Origin: a virus
Strand: one strand, 5' to 3'
Length of the DNA stretch: 42,740 nt
IMG/VR virus record: IMGVR_UViG_3300007346_000056
Coordinates: 1 to 42,740 of that record
Below the pieces are notes generated by a model. The model worked only from the letters and a program-made list of their open reading frames with translations. It was not told the origin of the DNA and did not search any database. The translations under genes and the position numbers were made by a program. The stretch's first letter is position 1, and each line of letters opens with the position of its first letter. Of this stretch, positions 34,782-42,135 are shown piece by piece.

Positions 34782-34785
34782 ACTG

Positions 34786-34793
34786 TATTTATC
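34786..34793 (-). promoter_or_regulatory. T4-late-type promoter box immediately before gp25
   Basis: GATAAATA followed by CAGTATGG on the minus strand. The TAA in the box is the stop codon of the 432-residue gene. Only 4 bp separate the box from the gp25 ATG, so the expected transcript start lies at or just inside the start codon. Confidence 0.55.
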
Positions 34794-36087
34794 TTGCTAT
34801 CATATAGTTGAATGCGGCTTGGCTTTCGGCAGGTAATTTTATTAGTTCGGCAGATCTGTTACTAGGATTCAACTCTACTATTCTGTCAAAATCGTATGAT
34901 CCTATTTTAAAAACTTGTCCGTCTACTACAATACCTAATATCGTATCTTCTTTTGCTTTTTCTTCAATACTTATTCCGTATCCATTGTTCTTTTTAACAA
35001 GTTTAGTTCCAAACTTTTTAGCACATCTTTTACAAGCAGTTGCTACATTTGCAAATGTAGGATCGTTTGTTGTTTTAAATGTTTTCTTATCTATTTGTTT
35101 GGCTAAACTTGCCATGTTATTAAGTTGACCTACTGGATTATCATTGAATATAATATCTTTGGCTATTTGTTTGCCTGCTTTGCTAGTAACTCTCGGCTTA
35201 TTGAATATTTTTCCAACTAGATTTGCTCCTACTTGTGCAGCGGCGCCGCCTAATACTTTTTGTAAATCAGGTGGTAAACTGTTTAGTGCTCCTGAAAGAT
35301 TTTTTGTAAAATCACCAACACCACGACTAAACTGATCAAACACTGGGCCTACTCCTGGTATGCCTGAAATAGCTGCTCCTAGGCCGCCTGCTAGTTTTCC
35401 GGCCATATCTCCTAATGCACCAGATACTGCTCCAAGTGCATTTCCTATAGCACCATCGATAGCTCCTAAAGCACTCCCTAATGCACCGGACAATCCTGTA
35501 CTTGATAGTAAGTTACCCATTACACCAGGAAGTTTTCCTAGTATTCCTCCAAGTGCTGATCCTGCTATACTACTTAATCCGCCTTGTAGGCCTTGTAAAA
35601 AACTATCTTTTATGTAATCAACTGTGTTAGTAGTTGCATCTTGTATTTCTGTTCTAACCTCTGCTGGATTAGCTGCGTTTGTTCCGCCAGCGTAGGTATT
35701 AGTAACAGAAGAACTACCAGTAGGAGCACCAAAATTTCCGCCAGGTACTCTTATACCAGCAATAGCAGGAATATTACCAGCTGCAAGAGTAGCAGGACTA
35801 ACAAATCCTAAGTTTTCAACAAATGCAGCCGGGTTTGAAATACCTTGTAGTGCACCTGCTGCGCCAGCTAGTTGTCCTGATATTGACCCAAATACTGCTC
35901 CTGCTGCGCCTTGAAGCGCACCTTCTATATTACCAGACTGTATGCCGCCGGCTATGCCGCCAACAAGTGCTACTGTAGGCAATGGTGCATTAGCTAATGC
36001 TTGATTTATTCCCTGCACCCCTCGAGATATTGATTCTCTAACAATAGGCTCAGTCAACTGAGAGTTGTTTATTGCAAATGCTACCAT
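34789..36087 (-). CDS. Gly/Ala-rich virion protein between gp5 and gp25
   Basis: A 432-residue protein. Two long Gly/Ala/Ser/Leu stretches (about 37-85 and 160-295, e.g. GALGSALGAIDGAIGNALGA) alternate small residues in a way that suggests helical packing or membrane-compatible segments. The last 135 residues form a normal polar domain with a CKRCAKKFG cysteine pair near 352-355 and ILGIVVDGQVFKIGSYDFDR. No family is recognised. In related phages this place often holds a spike-associated or hub protein, so a hub role is inferred. AGGAGGG and a late box (overlapping the gp5 stop) precede the ATG. Confidence 0.65.
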   Translation of the reverse strand: MVAFAINNSQLTEPIVRESISRGVQGINQALANAPLPTVALVGGIAGGIQSGNIEGALQGAAGAVFGSISGQLAGAAGALQGISNPAAFVENLGFVSPATLAAGNIPAIAGIRVPGGNFGAPTGSSSVTNTYAGGTNAANPAEVRTEIQDATTNTVDYIKDSFLQGLQGGLSSIAGSALGGILGKLPGVMGNLLSSTGLSGALGSALGAIDGAIGNALGAVSGALGDMAGKLAGGLGAAISGIPGVGPVFDQFSRGVGDFTKNLSGALNSLPPDLQKVLGGAAAQVGANLVGKIFNKPRVTSKAGKQIAKDIIFNDNPVGQLNNMASLAKQIDKKTFKTTNDPTFANVATACKRCAKKFGTKLVKKNNGYGISIEEKAKEDTILGIVVDGQVFKIGSYDFDRIVELNPSNRSAELIKLPAESQAAFNYMIAR

Positions 36088-36103
36088 ACTGCCCTCCTAG
36101 TAG

Positions 36104-36111
36104 TATTTATT
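36104..36111 (-). promoter_or_regulatory. T4-late-type promoter box
   Basis: AATAAATA in the context GAATAAATACTACTAGGAGG on the minus strand. It matches TATAAATACTA except for the first base, and the TAA is the stop codon of gp5. It lies 16 bp before the ATG of the Gly/Ala-rich gene, with the ribosome site between. Confidence 0.7.
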
Positions 36112-37675
36112 CCTCTTTTCCTAGCTCGTTCATTGGTGTTCTATCGGTGTGTACTGGACGTTCATCCATATGAAGGTCTTGGCTTTCTGTATCAACTGCT
36201 TCTGTTTTATCTGGTGCTGTTTCTAGTGGGTTCCAGTTTTCGTGGCCTTGCCATGGTTCGTGTTGCGGAACACGCTGCGGGAACTTGGCTTTTATCGATA
36301 CTTCTGCTTCTTCTGCTTCCGGTGCAGCAGGCCCGTTGAGATGTATATCACCGCCTGATATTGTTGTGTTTGTTGCACCAATACTAAAGTCACCTCCGGC
36401 TGTTACTTTTGTTTCAGCACCGGACTTGAAGTTACTAGCGGCTGCTGACGTAATGTTTACACCGACTGCACTGTTTATATGTGTGTTACCTAATGTTGAA
36501 ATTTTGCCATCAACACCTACTAATACTTCCCAATTAACAGCAGCACTTTGATATATGCTTTCATTTACAATCATATTGATGTTTCTGCCGGCTTCAAAAT
36601 TTATATCTCTATCTGCTACAAAGTTGAAATCTGTTTCTGTATGAAAACTAATACTATCTTTAGCATAAACATCAAGTTTGCCATTACTTGACATTTCAAT
36701 CCATGCTGTTCCTCTGCTGTTATTGATATAGATTAGATCTTCACTGGTGTTGATCATTATTTGTGCACCAGTACGTGTTCTAAATCGTATCATTTCGTTT
36801 GCAGGGCGTGTAACATCGCCGCCAGTTTCGCTTGCTTCTTTGTTTATGTATTTGTAAGGAGTATCTTCAGGAGATCCTTCTCGTATAAGTTTGTCGTCAC
36901 CGTCATCAATAACAAAACTACTACTGCCTAAACGGTTTACATGCACTGTTGCTTGGCTTTCTTTTAAACCTATTCTGCCTTGCGGTGATCCTCCACGCTT
37001 GTCAACAGGCCCCGGACTACTTAATCCAAGTACTGCACTAGGAAATTCACGTTGCGCACTACTAGTTGTTATTCCTCTAATATCATCTTCAACTAATCCT
37101 TGTTCTTTTAGTTGATTGATAAAATCTTCATTAACAGGTCTTTTGTATTTTACAGGATTATTGGTTTGTATTTTTGTTATTTTTTTGTTGTATTCGCCAA
37201 CTGGTAGTTTTTTACCTTTTAATTCTTTTGGTACTGGGCCGCTGGTTTGTTCTGTACTAGGCTGGCCGCCAGGCAACATAAATGTCATACCTCTTTCAGG
37301 TACACATCCAAACCAATAACCAAACTCTCTGCTTCCTTCTACAAATGTACACAATACTAATGTGCCTGGGTCTGGCGGAATGGCCCAAAATCCATAACTT
37401 TTTTGTGTATTTGAATACGTATCGTTTTTTCCTAAATGTTGAGCACCTGTAACTCCATAAAATGGACTTGCATAATAAACTATCGACGTTTGACCTAAGG
37501 TTTCTCCAGCTGTTCCTGCTTCACTTATTTTTAAAAGTTCAACTTCTAGTGCTCCGAGATACAAAGGATCGGCATGTTTAATAACTCTAGCCAAATATGG
37601 GCCGGGCTTAGGAGCAGGTTGTCCGTTATCAACTGATCTTGTTTGTTCTGCTTTTATTGGTCCATTGTTTTGCAT
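36107..37675 (-). CDS. 5: Baseplate hub/spike protein gp5 without lysozyme domain
   Basis: A 522-residue protein. Residues about 25-130 form the OB-fold of gp5/VgrG-type spikes (PYLARVIKHADPLYLGALEV, then FWAIPPDPGTLVLCTFVEGS and YWFGCVPE). After a linker, residues about 310-455 are strand repeats of a spike beta-helix (INFEAGRNINMIVNES, VTAGGDFSIGATNTTISGGD). T4 gp5 has a lysozyme domain between these parts. Here that place holds a linker with no T4L-like catalytic pattern. The C-terminus after the helix (about 460-522, QRVPQHEPWQGHENWNPLE, then an acidic His-containing tail) is extra compared with T4. Its ATG directly follows the stop codon of the hub-like gene. The protein should form the trimeric cell-puncturing needle. 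Confidence 0.85.
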   Translation of the reverse strand: MQNNGPIKAEQTRSVDNGQPAPKPGPYLARVIKHADPLYLGALEVELLKISEAGTAGETLGQTSIVYYASPFYGVTGAQHLGKNDTYSNTQKSYGFWAIPPDPGTLVLCTFVEGSREFGYWFGCVPERGMTFMLPGGQPSTEQTSGPVPKELKGKKLPVGEYNKKITKIQTNNPVKYKRPVNEDFINQLKEQGLVEDDIRGITTSSAQREFPSAVLGLSSPGPVDKRGGSPQGRIGLKESQATVHVNRLGSSSFVIDDGDDKLIREGSPEDTPYKYINKEASETGGDVTRPANEMIRFRTRTGAQIMINTSEDLIYINNSRGTAWIEMSSNGKLDVYAKDSISFHTETDFNFVADRDINFEAGRNINMIVNESIYQSAAVNWEVLVGVDGKISTLGNTHINSAVGVNITSAAASNFKSGAETKVTAGGDFSIGATNTTISGGDIHLNGPAAPEAEEAEVSIKAKFPQRVPQHEPWQGHENWNPLETAPDKTEAVDTESQDLHMDERPVHTDRTPMNELGKEE

Positions 37676-40087
37676 TTAACTATTAAATCCTGTGTTTAAT
37701 TGACTTGCTTTGTTAGCATCTTGTACTTTGTTTGCTTGATCCGATGTTCCCGATGTTCTAGTATCTTCGGGCTGGCCTCGACGTCTTAGCAATGTAAGCT
37801 CTTGTGTGAAACGATTTCGTTGAATTTTGTTTTCAATAGCAGTTACTCTATATAATCCATTAAACTGAGATACAGGAACTGTATTTTCTGGGTAAATCAT
37901 TCCTCCGGTATCTGGATTGTAATCAATCGGAGTTCTAAAATTCAATATAACATCAACTTCACTACGTTGATAATCAACCTGGCCTCCTGCTGTAGTGTTT
38001 AGATCTCCTGGTTGATCTGTCCAGTTGCCCATTCCACTGTCAACTATAAAATAAGGATCACCGAATATTTCAAGTTTAACTTCGACTAAGTCAACACTAC
38101 CGTTGCCTAATATCTGATCATGAAACTTACGTGCCCATCTAATCTTACTATTATCAATCCCAGCTCCGCCGCCGCCTTGTGTGCTGCTTGAATTTACAAA
38201 TGCTTGTGTGGTTAAACCAGTTGAACTATTTGCACCCGAAGGCTGGATGTTCAATCCTAACTGACTCGGCTTTTGTTCAGTAAGATTAAACTGTGTGCCA
38301 CCAGTTTTTGCATCAATGCTTAACTGGCCGCTGTCAGGTTGTATAAATTGAAAGAATGCTGCTCTAAAGTTTATATCAAAACGAACAATATCAGTATTTT
38401 CTCCACTATAGATATAGTTGTATTCTTTTTTTGCATTTTGTCTTAGACTGTTGTAATCTACACCTGCTGCTCCAGCGTTCTGAAAGTGACTACTATGCAC
38501 CATATACTCTACAACTTTATAATGATTTACTTTTGCATCTTCGCCGAATACATTTTCCTGTTGTGCATTTGGTTTTAGGTAACTTTCTGCATCTATTCTA
38601 AACCACGGAACCATTCCGTTTGCATCAGGTGCTCGTTCTTTTATAGATTTGCCCCAGTCGCTTGTTAATATTACATCTTCGATGATTCTTAATATTGATG
38701 TACCCGAACTATAGCTAAAAACTCTTTCATCATTACTAACAGTATTTTTAGCACGAGTCATAACTTTATTTTTTTTGTCATAAACTTGACCAGTTTGTGG
38801 CATTGGTACTGTTCCACTTTCTTCAGCACCTTCAATGATACGTGCTTTTCCAAGATTGTTCAAACTAGTTGGGTCTTGTGCTATCGATGATAGCTGTTCA
38901 CCGATGCTGCTTTTTGTTAATATTTGTCCTGTTATCATACTTAAAAATGCTTCAAAGTTTTGAGGCGCTTGCGCTCCTAAAAACCCACTAATGTTTTCAA
39001 ACAATCCTTGCACATTACCCGATTTAAAGTTTGCTAACAATCCTCCAAGACTTTTGTCTAGGCCGCCAGCTAATCCACCTAACAATCCTCCAGCTGCGCC
39101 GCCTATGCCGCTAATAGATCCTCCTAATGCTCCAGCAACTGCTCCTGCTGCACTGTTTTGAAAACTATTTTTTAAACTATTGCCGTTTGCTAGGCCGCCA
39201 ATAACGCCGCCAACTACTCCGGCTGCTACAGCACCGAATAATCCGCCACCTTTGCTGCCGCCGCCTCCGCCGCCGCCGCCTCGAGATTTAGTTGTGGCGC
39301 CTGCATCAGTTGTATTTGGTATTCTTGCAGGATTTCCGCTAGAAGCAATATCTTTTGGAAATGTAATAACTATTTCTGAAGCTTCTGCTAGTTGATTTGA
39401 TTTTCTTAGTTCTTCGTAGTGCCCATTGATAATAGTTGTTAAACTTTGTTCACCGCTTTGTAGTAGTTTTTCTACAGTGTTGCCTGTTAATGCTATATCA
39501 ACTGGACTTGCAGTTGCATCATCAAGATATGCTTGTTCATTCCACGGTAGTGCTTCAACTGTGTAAGTTGTGCCACCTTGATTTACATCAAACTCTATGT
39601 TTGTTAGTTTTATTGGAACATCTCTACGAAGATTTAATCCTGATTCTGTAACAATAACATCTCCGTCGTCATCGTACCCTATAAACTCCATTGATAACAT
39701 AAACGGAGCATTAGCATAGTTTTGATATCCGCTAATAGTTGCAGCTATTTGACAAGTTTGTAAGAATAATCCCATACTATATGGTTCGTCAACAGTAAAT
39801 GTTATGAATGTAGCATTTGTACTGCGTGATTTTGAGTTTGGAACACACAATGCTTCAATATTAACATTATCAATAAAGTATTCTAGCTTGCCGCCTATAA
39901 TATCTTCATATTCAGTCGTAACTTTGTTATCGCCGGCACCGCCGCCGCTTCTAAGAATAACATTTTGAGGACCATATGCTCTATATGTTTCATTAGGTAC
40001 TGCAATCTCATCTCTTGTTAAACAAGACATTGTAAAAATAGTATTAAAACTAGAAAACTGATGTAGACTGTTTGTTTCGATAGACAT
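37676..40087 (-). CDS. Large baseplate hub-like protein (candidate gp27 equivalent)
   Basis: An 803-residue protein. The first 260 residues look like a beta-rich hub domain (KLEYFIDNVNIEALCVPNSK, PIKLTNIEFDVNQGGTTYTV). At 268-277 there is a run of eight glycines, then a Gly/Ala-rich stretch to about 350 (GAVAGALGGSISGIGGAAGG). The second half has RVFSYSSGTSILRIIEDVIL, DVVEVKL-type LVEVKLEIFGDPYFIVDSGM and LYRVTAIENKIQRNRFTQEL. The last of these is a pattern usual near the C-terminus of tail hub proteins. It lies between gp53 and gp5, where the gp5 partner gp27 (391 residues in T4) is expected. The link to gp27 is inferred from position and general pattern. It is joined to gp53 by a TAATG overlap. 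Confidence 0.6.
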   Translation of the reverse strand: MSIETNSLHQFSSFNTIFTMSCLTRDEIAVPNETYRAYGPQNVILRSGGGAGDNKVTTEYEDIIGGKLEYFIDNVNIEALCVPNSKSRSTNATFITFTVDEPYSMGLFLQTCQIAATISGYQNYANAPFMLSMEFIGYDDDGDVIVTESGLNLRRDVPIKLTNIEFDVNQGGTTYTVEALPWNEQAYLDDATASPVDIALTGNTVEKLLQSGEQSLTTIINGHYEELRKSNQLAEASEIVITFPKDIASSGNPARIPNTTDAGATTKSRGGGGGGGGSKGGGLFGAVAAGVVGGVIGGLANGNSLKNSFQNSAAGAVAGALGGSISGIGGAAGGLLGGLAGGLDKSLGGLLANFKSGNVQGLFENISGFLGAQAPQNFEAFLSMITGQILTKSSIGEQLSSIAQDPTSLNNLGKARIIEGAEESGTVPMPQTGQVYDKKNKVMTRAKNTVSNDERVFSYSSGTSILRIIEDVILTSDWGKSIKERAPDANGMVPWFRIDAESYLKPNAQQENVFGEDAKVNHYKVVEYMVHSSHFQNAGAAGVDYNSLRQNAKKEYNYIYSGENTDIVRFDINFRAAFFQFIQPDSGQLSIDAKTGGTQFNLTEQKPSQLGLNIQPSGANSSTGLTTQAFVNSSSTQGGGGAGIDNSKIRWARKFHDQILGNGSVDLVEVKLEIFGDPYFIVDSGMGNWTDQPGDLNTTAGGQVDYQRSEVDVILNFRTPIDYNPDTGGMIYPENTVPVSQFNGLYRVTAIENKIQRNRFTQELTLLRRRGQPEDTRTSGTSDQANKVQDANKASQLNTGFNS
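39256..39283 (-). repeat. Glycine-codon microsatellite in the hub-like gene
   Basis: On the minus strand a run of GGC/GGA triplets encodes eight consecutive glycines at residues 268-277. It stands out as a GC-rich triplet repeat in otherwise AT-rich DNA. Confidence 0.8.
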
Positions 40088-40389
40088 TAGATTCCTAACT
40101 CTGTTTTTAACTTTGATTTCTTAGGTAAAAATATTTTAGTGCCAGCTTCAAAATCAAATACAGGATCCTTTATTGTATCCATATTTCTTTGAGCAAAAAC
40201 CCACCATAACTTTGATGTATTATACAAATCATATGCTAACAAGTCAGGACGGTGTGAATATTGAGGCTCAATAGTGTAAAGAATATCGTCATCTTCTGCT
40301 GGAACTGGTCTAATAGAGAAGAAACCTAACTCTCCGCTGGTTGTAAGTTTTGTATTTCCGTAAGGACTAGTTTTTCCATAGTTTGCCAT
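40087..40389 (-). CDS. 53: Baseplate wedge protein gp53-like
   Basis: A 100-residue protein. The core is HRPDLLAYDLYNTSKLWWVF, then AQRNMDTIKDPVFDFEAGTK and IFLPKKSKL. This is the LysM-like pattern of gp53 and small baseplate proteins, in which the 'LWW' and 'D..AG..I..P' parts are conserved. T4 gp53 is longer (about 196 residues), so this form has mainly the conserved domain. In T4, gp53 clamps neighbouring wedges together. Both ends show TAATG coupling, upstream to the tail-tube cap-like gene and downstream to the hub-like gene. Confidence 0.8.
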   Translation of the reverse strand: MANYGKTSPYGNTKLTTSGELGFFSIRPVPAEDDDILYTIEPQYSHRPDLLAYDLYNTSKLWWVFAQRNMDTIKDPVFDFEAGTKIFLPKKSKLKTELGI

Positions 40390-41177
40390 TAGATAAATCC
40401 TTTATTTGCTATATTACCAGTGATAAACTGATCCATATTGAAGCTTGATACTTTGCTTCGACTGTATGTTGGTTTTAAACCTATCGAAAGCATACTATTT
40501 GTTGGAACCATTTGATAAGTTGAAGAATATTCTCCAAATGCGCCTGTATTTACTTTGATATAATCAATTTCATCAGCTAAATCAAAACTAAACTGTGTGA
40601 CTACAACCGGTACATTGTTTAAAACATAATCTCCATATCCACTTAGTTTTACAACAGGTGGTGGTGAACCTTTTTCACTACTTTCACCATAAAACATCTT
40701 GGTAAGACTTCTAAACAAGTGAACACAAGCAACCCAATACATTCCATCTTCTTCAGACTGTACTGGAAATCTTCCAGTGACAGTTATATCGTCATGTCTA
40801 CTGTTAACATATTGCGGAAAAGGATAATTACTATGTGTAGGAGCCATTTCCTCATATGCTGCCGATGATACAAGGTTTATTGTTGGAGTAACAGGAAAAA
40901 CGGCATACCAATCTGTTTGTGCTAAAGGAGCTAATATAGGACTATATCTATAAGATGATATTGTAGGAACTTTTATCTTGACTCGCCAATCTGGAACTGA
41001 ATCGTTTGTTGGAGCAAACCGTGCAGTTGTTGCAGAGCCTCTATCAGGTTCTGCGCCTGGAGGTAAACTTCTTGAACGTATCGATTTGCCAACATTTGAT
41101 CGATTTGCAAAGAACGTGTTATTAAGATTTCTAGTACCAACTGTGTTTGGTACTGATTGATTTGGATTGTTTGTCAT
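40389..41177 (-). CDS. Putative tail-tube cap protein (gp48-like)
   Basis: A 262-residue protein. After a polar N-terminus (about 70 residues) comes DWRVKIKVPTISSYRYSPIL, then ITVTGRFPVQSEEDGMYWVA, HLFRSLTKMFYG, YGDYVLNNVPVVVTQFSFDL and LSIGLKPTYSRSKVSSFNMD. This order of strands and one helix fits tail-tube-like proteins. The place at the head of the baseplate operon fits gp48 (tail-tube cap) of cyanophage-type clusters. Homology to gp48 rather than gp54 or another tube-like protein is not certain. AGGAG precedes the ATG, and a late-type box stands 19 bp upstream of it. It is divergent from gp55. Confidence 0.55.
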   Translation of the reverse strand: MTNNPNQSVPNTVGTRNLNNTFFANRSNVGKSIRSRSLPPGAEPDRGSATTARFAPTNDSVPDWRVKIKVPTISSYRYSPILAPLAQTDWYAVFPVTPTINLVSSAAYEEMAPTHSNYPFPQYVNSRHDDITVTGRFPVQSEEDGMYWVACVHLFRSLTKMFYGESSEKGSPPPVVKLSGYGDYVLNNVPVVVTQFSFDLADEIDYIKVNTGAFGEYSSTYQMVPTNSMLSIGLKPTYSRSKVSSFNMDQFITGNIANKGFI

Positions 41178-41195
41178 TGTAAACTCCTACACTAC

Positions 41196-41203
41196 TATTT
41201 AGT
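41196..41203 (-). promoter_or_regulatory. T4-late-type promoter box of the baseplate operon
   Basis: ACTAAATA followed by GTAGTGTAGGAG on the minus strand (two mismatches to TATAAATA), 18 bp before the ATG of the cap-like gene. Its upstream edge shares base 41203 with the -35 box of the divergent gp55 promoter. Confidence 0.5.
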
Positions 41204-41231
41204 TGACAAAATAATGTATGTATATTATAAT
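41203..41231 (+). promoter_or_regulatory. Consensus sigma70 promoter of gp55
   Basis: TTGACA (41203-41208), a 17-bp spacer and TATAAT (41226-41231): a perfect match in both boxes and spacing. The start near 41238 puts the Shine-Dalgarno AAGGAG (41238-41243) at the very 5' end of a leader of about 13 nt. Confidence 0.85.
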
Positions 41232-41250
41232 AAGTTAAAGGAGTCGATAA

Positions 41251-42081
41251 ATGGCTAGAAAAGTAAACTATCTTAATAACAAAGACATGTTGTTGGAGAT
41301 ACACCGAAGTAAGGCTACATTTTGTAGTTACATTGCACCAGAACATGCTGATTATGATATTATTTTGCCCAGTGTAGATAAAATCAACATAAGAACTATT
41401 GCCGAAGCAAAAAGAAACAAAGCAAAACTGCAAGGATCTCGTGCATACGAAGCTGCAAAGGCTGCTGGCAAAAAGGTAAAGATGGCAGAGTTTTCAGTAG
41501 ATTATAGAAAGATTGAAAAAAACGAACTAATCTTTCGTATTATGACATTTGATCATATTCCAGAAGAGCCTGGACGTAAAAAGAACCCTAAAACAGTTGC
41601 AGATCACAAAACCAAGCTAAACTTTCCTCCATTTCAGCACTATAAGTTTGATGACGATGATAATCTAGTATGTGTAGGCAAAAGTCACTGGGAAGGTGGC
41701 ATGGAAAACGGATATTTTAACAAAGGACACGGCATGGCGACCAATAAACTTGCTATGATGTGGTTAAAACTTGTTGATCGTTATGCTACCCGTGGTAATG
41801 TGCGTGGATATACTTACAATGACGAAATGAAAGGCCAGGCAATACTACAACTGTCGCAGATTGGACTACAGTTTGACGAAGCAAAGTCTAACAATCCGTT
41901 TGCATACTACACTGCTGTGGTTACTAACTCGTTTGTGCGTGTGATTAACATTGAAAAACGTGCGCAGAACATAAGAGATGACATTTTAGAGATGAATGAC
42001 ATGAATCCTAGTCATACTAGACTACATGCAGGCGAATGGGAAGCTGCTGTAAAGCGTGAAGAGAGTGCAACTAAAAAATAA
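41251..42081 (+). CDS. 55: Late-transcription sigma factor gp55
   Basis: A 276-residue protein (T4 gp55 has 185). The N-terminus VNYLNNKDMLLEI matches the T4 start (YVNNKELL...). Residues about 165-237 form the sigma region 2-like core (LAMMWLKLVDRYATRGNV, then YTYNDEMKGQAILQLSQIGL and NPFAYYTAVVTNSFVRVINI). Between these is a segment of about 140 residues with FPPFQHYKF and CVGKSHWEGGMENGYF, as in marine phage versions. The C-terminus is charged (AVKREESATKK). The hydrophobic tail by which T4 gp55 binds the sliding clamp is not visible. It directs host RNA polymerase to late promoters of the TATAAATA type. AAGGAG is 7 nt before the ATG. Confidence 0.9.
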   Translation: MARKVNYLNNKDMLLEIHRSKATFCSYIAPEHADYDIILPSVDKINIRTIAEAKRNKAKLQGSRAYEAAKAAGKKVKMAEFSVDYRKIEKNELIFRIMTFDHIPEEPGRKKNPKTVADHKTKLNFPPFQHYKFDDDDNLVCVGKSHWEGGMENGYFNKGHGMATNKLAMMWLKLVDRYATRGNVRGYTYNDEMKGQAILQLSQIGLQFDEAKSNNPFAYYTAVVTNSFVRVINIEKRAQNIRDDILEMNDMNPSHTRLHAGEWEAAVKREESATKK

Positions 42082-42083
42082 AG

Positions 42084-42113
42084 GTTGATCTTCCTAAAAA
42101 TCTAGTTTATAAT
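42084..42113 (+). promoter_or_regulatory. sigma70-type promoter of gp47
   Basis: TTGATC (42084-42089), an 18-bp spacer and TATAAT (42108-42113). It begins just after the gp55 stop codon, so gp47 can be made separately or by read-through from the gp55 promoter. Confidence 0.65.
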
Positions 42114-42135
42114 ATACAGGAAATGGAGAATATTC

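Noticed and set aside
36107-37675. T4-type lysozyme in gp5
   Set aside because: The place between OB-fold and beta-helix shows no lysozyme-like catalytic pattern.
39180-39395. Proline-rich plus-strand frame
   Set aside because: The proline run is the complement of the glycine codons in the hub-like gene.
41246-41253. GATAAATG on the plus strand at the gp55 start codon, close to a late box
   Set aside because: The last base differs, it includes the ATG itself, and a transcript from it would lack the gp55 start. Probably chance.
41131-41433. 100-residue minus-strand frame across the gp55/cap intergenic region
   Set aside because: It covers the promoters and the gp55 start on the opposite strand and shows no plausible protein pattern.
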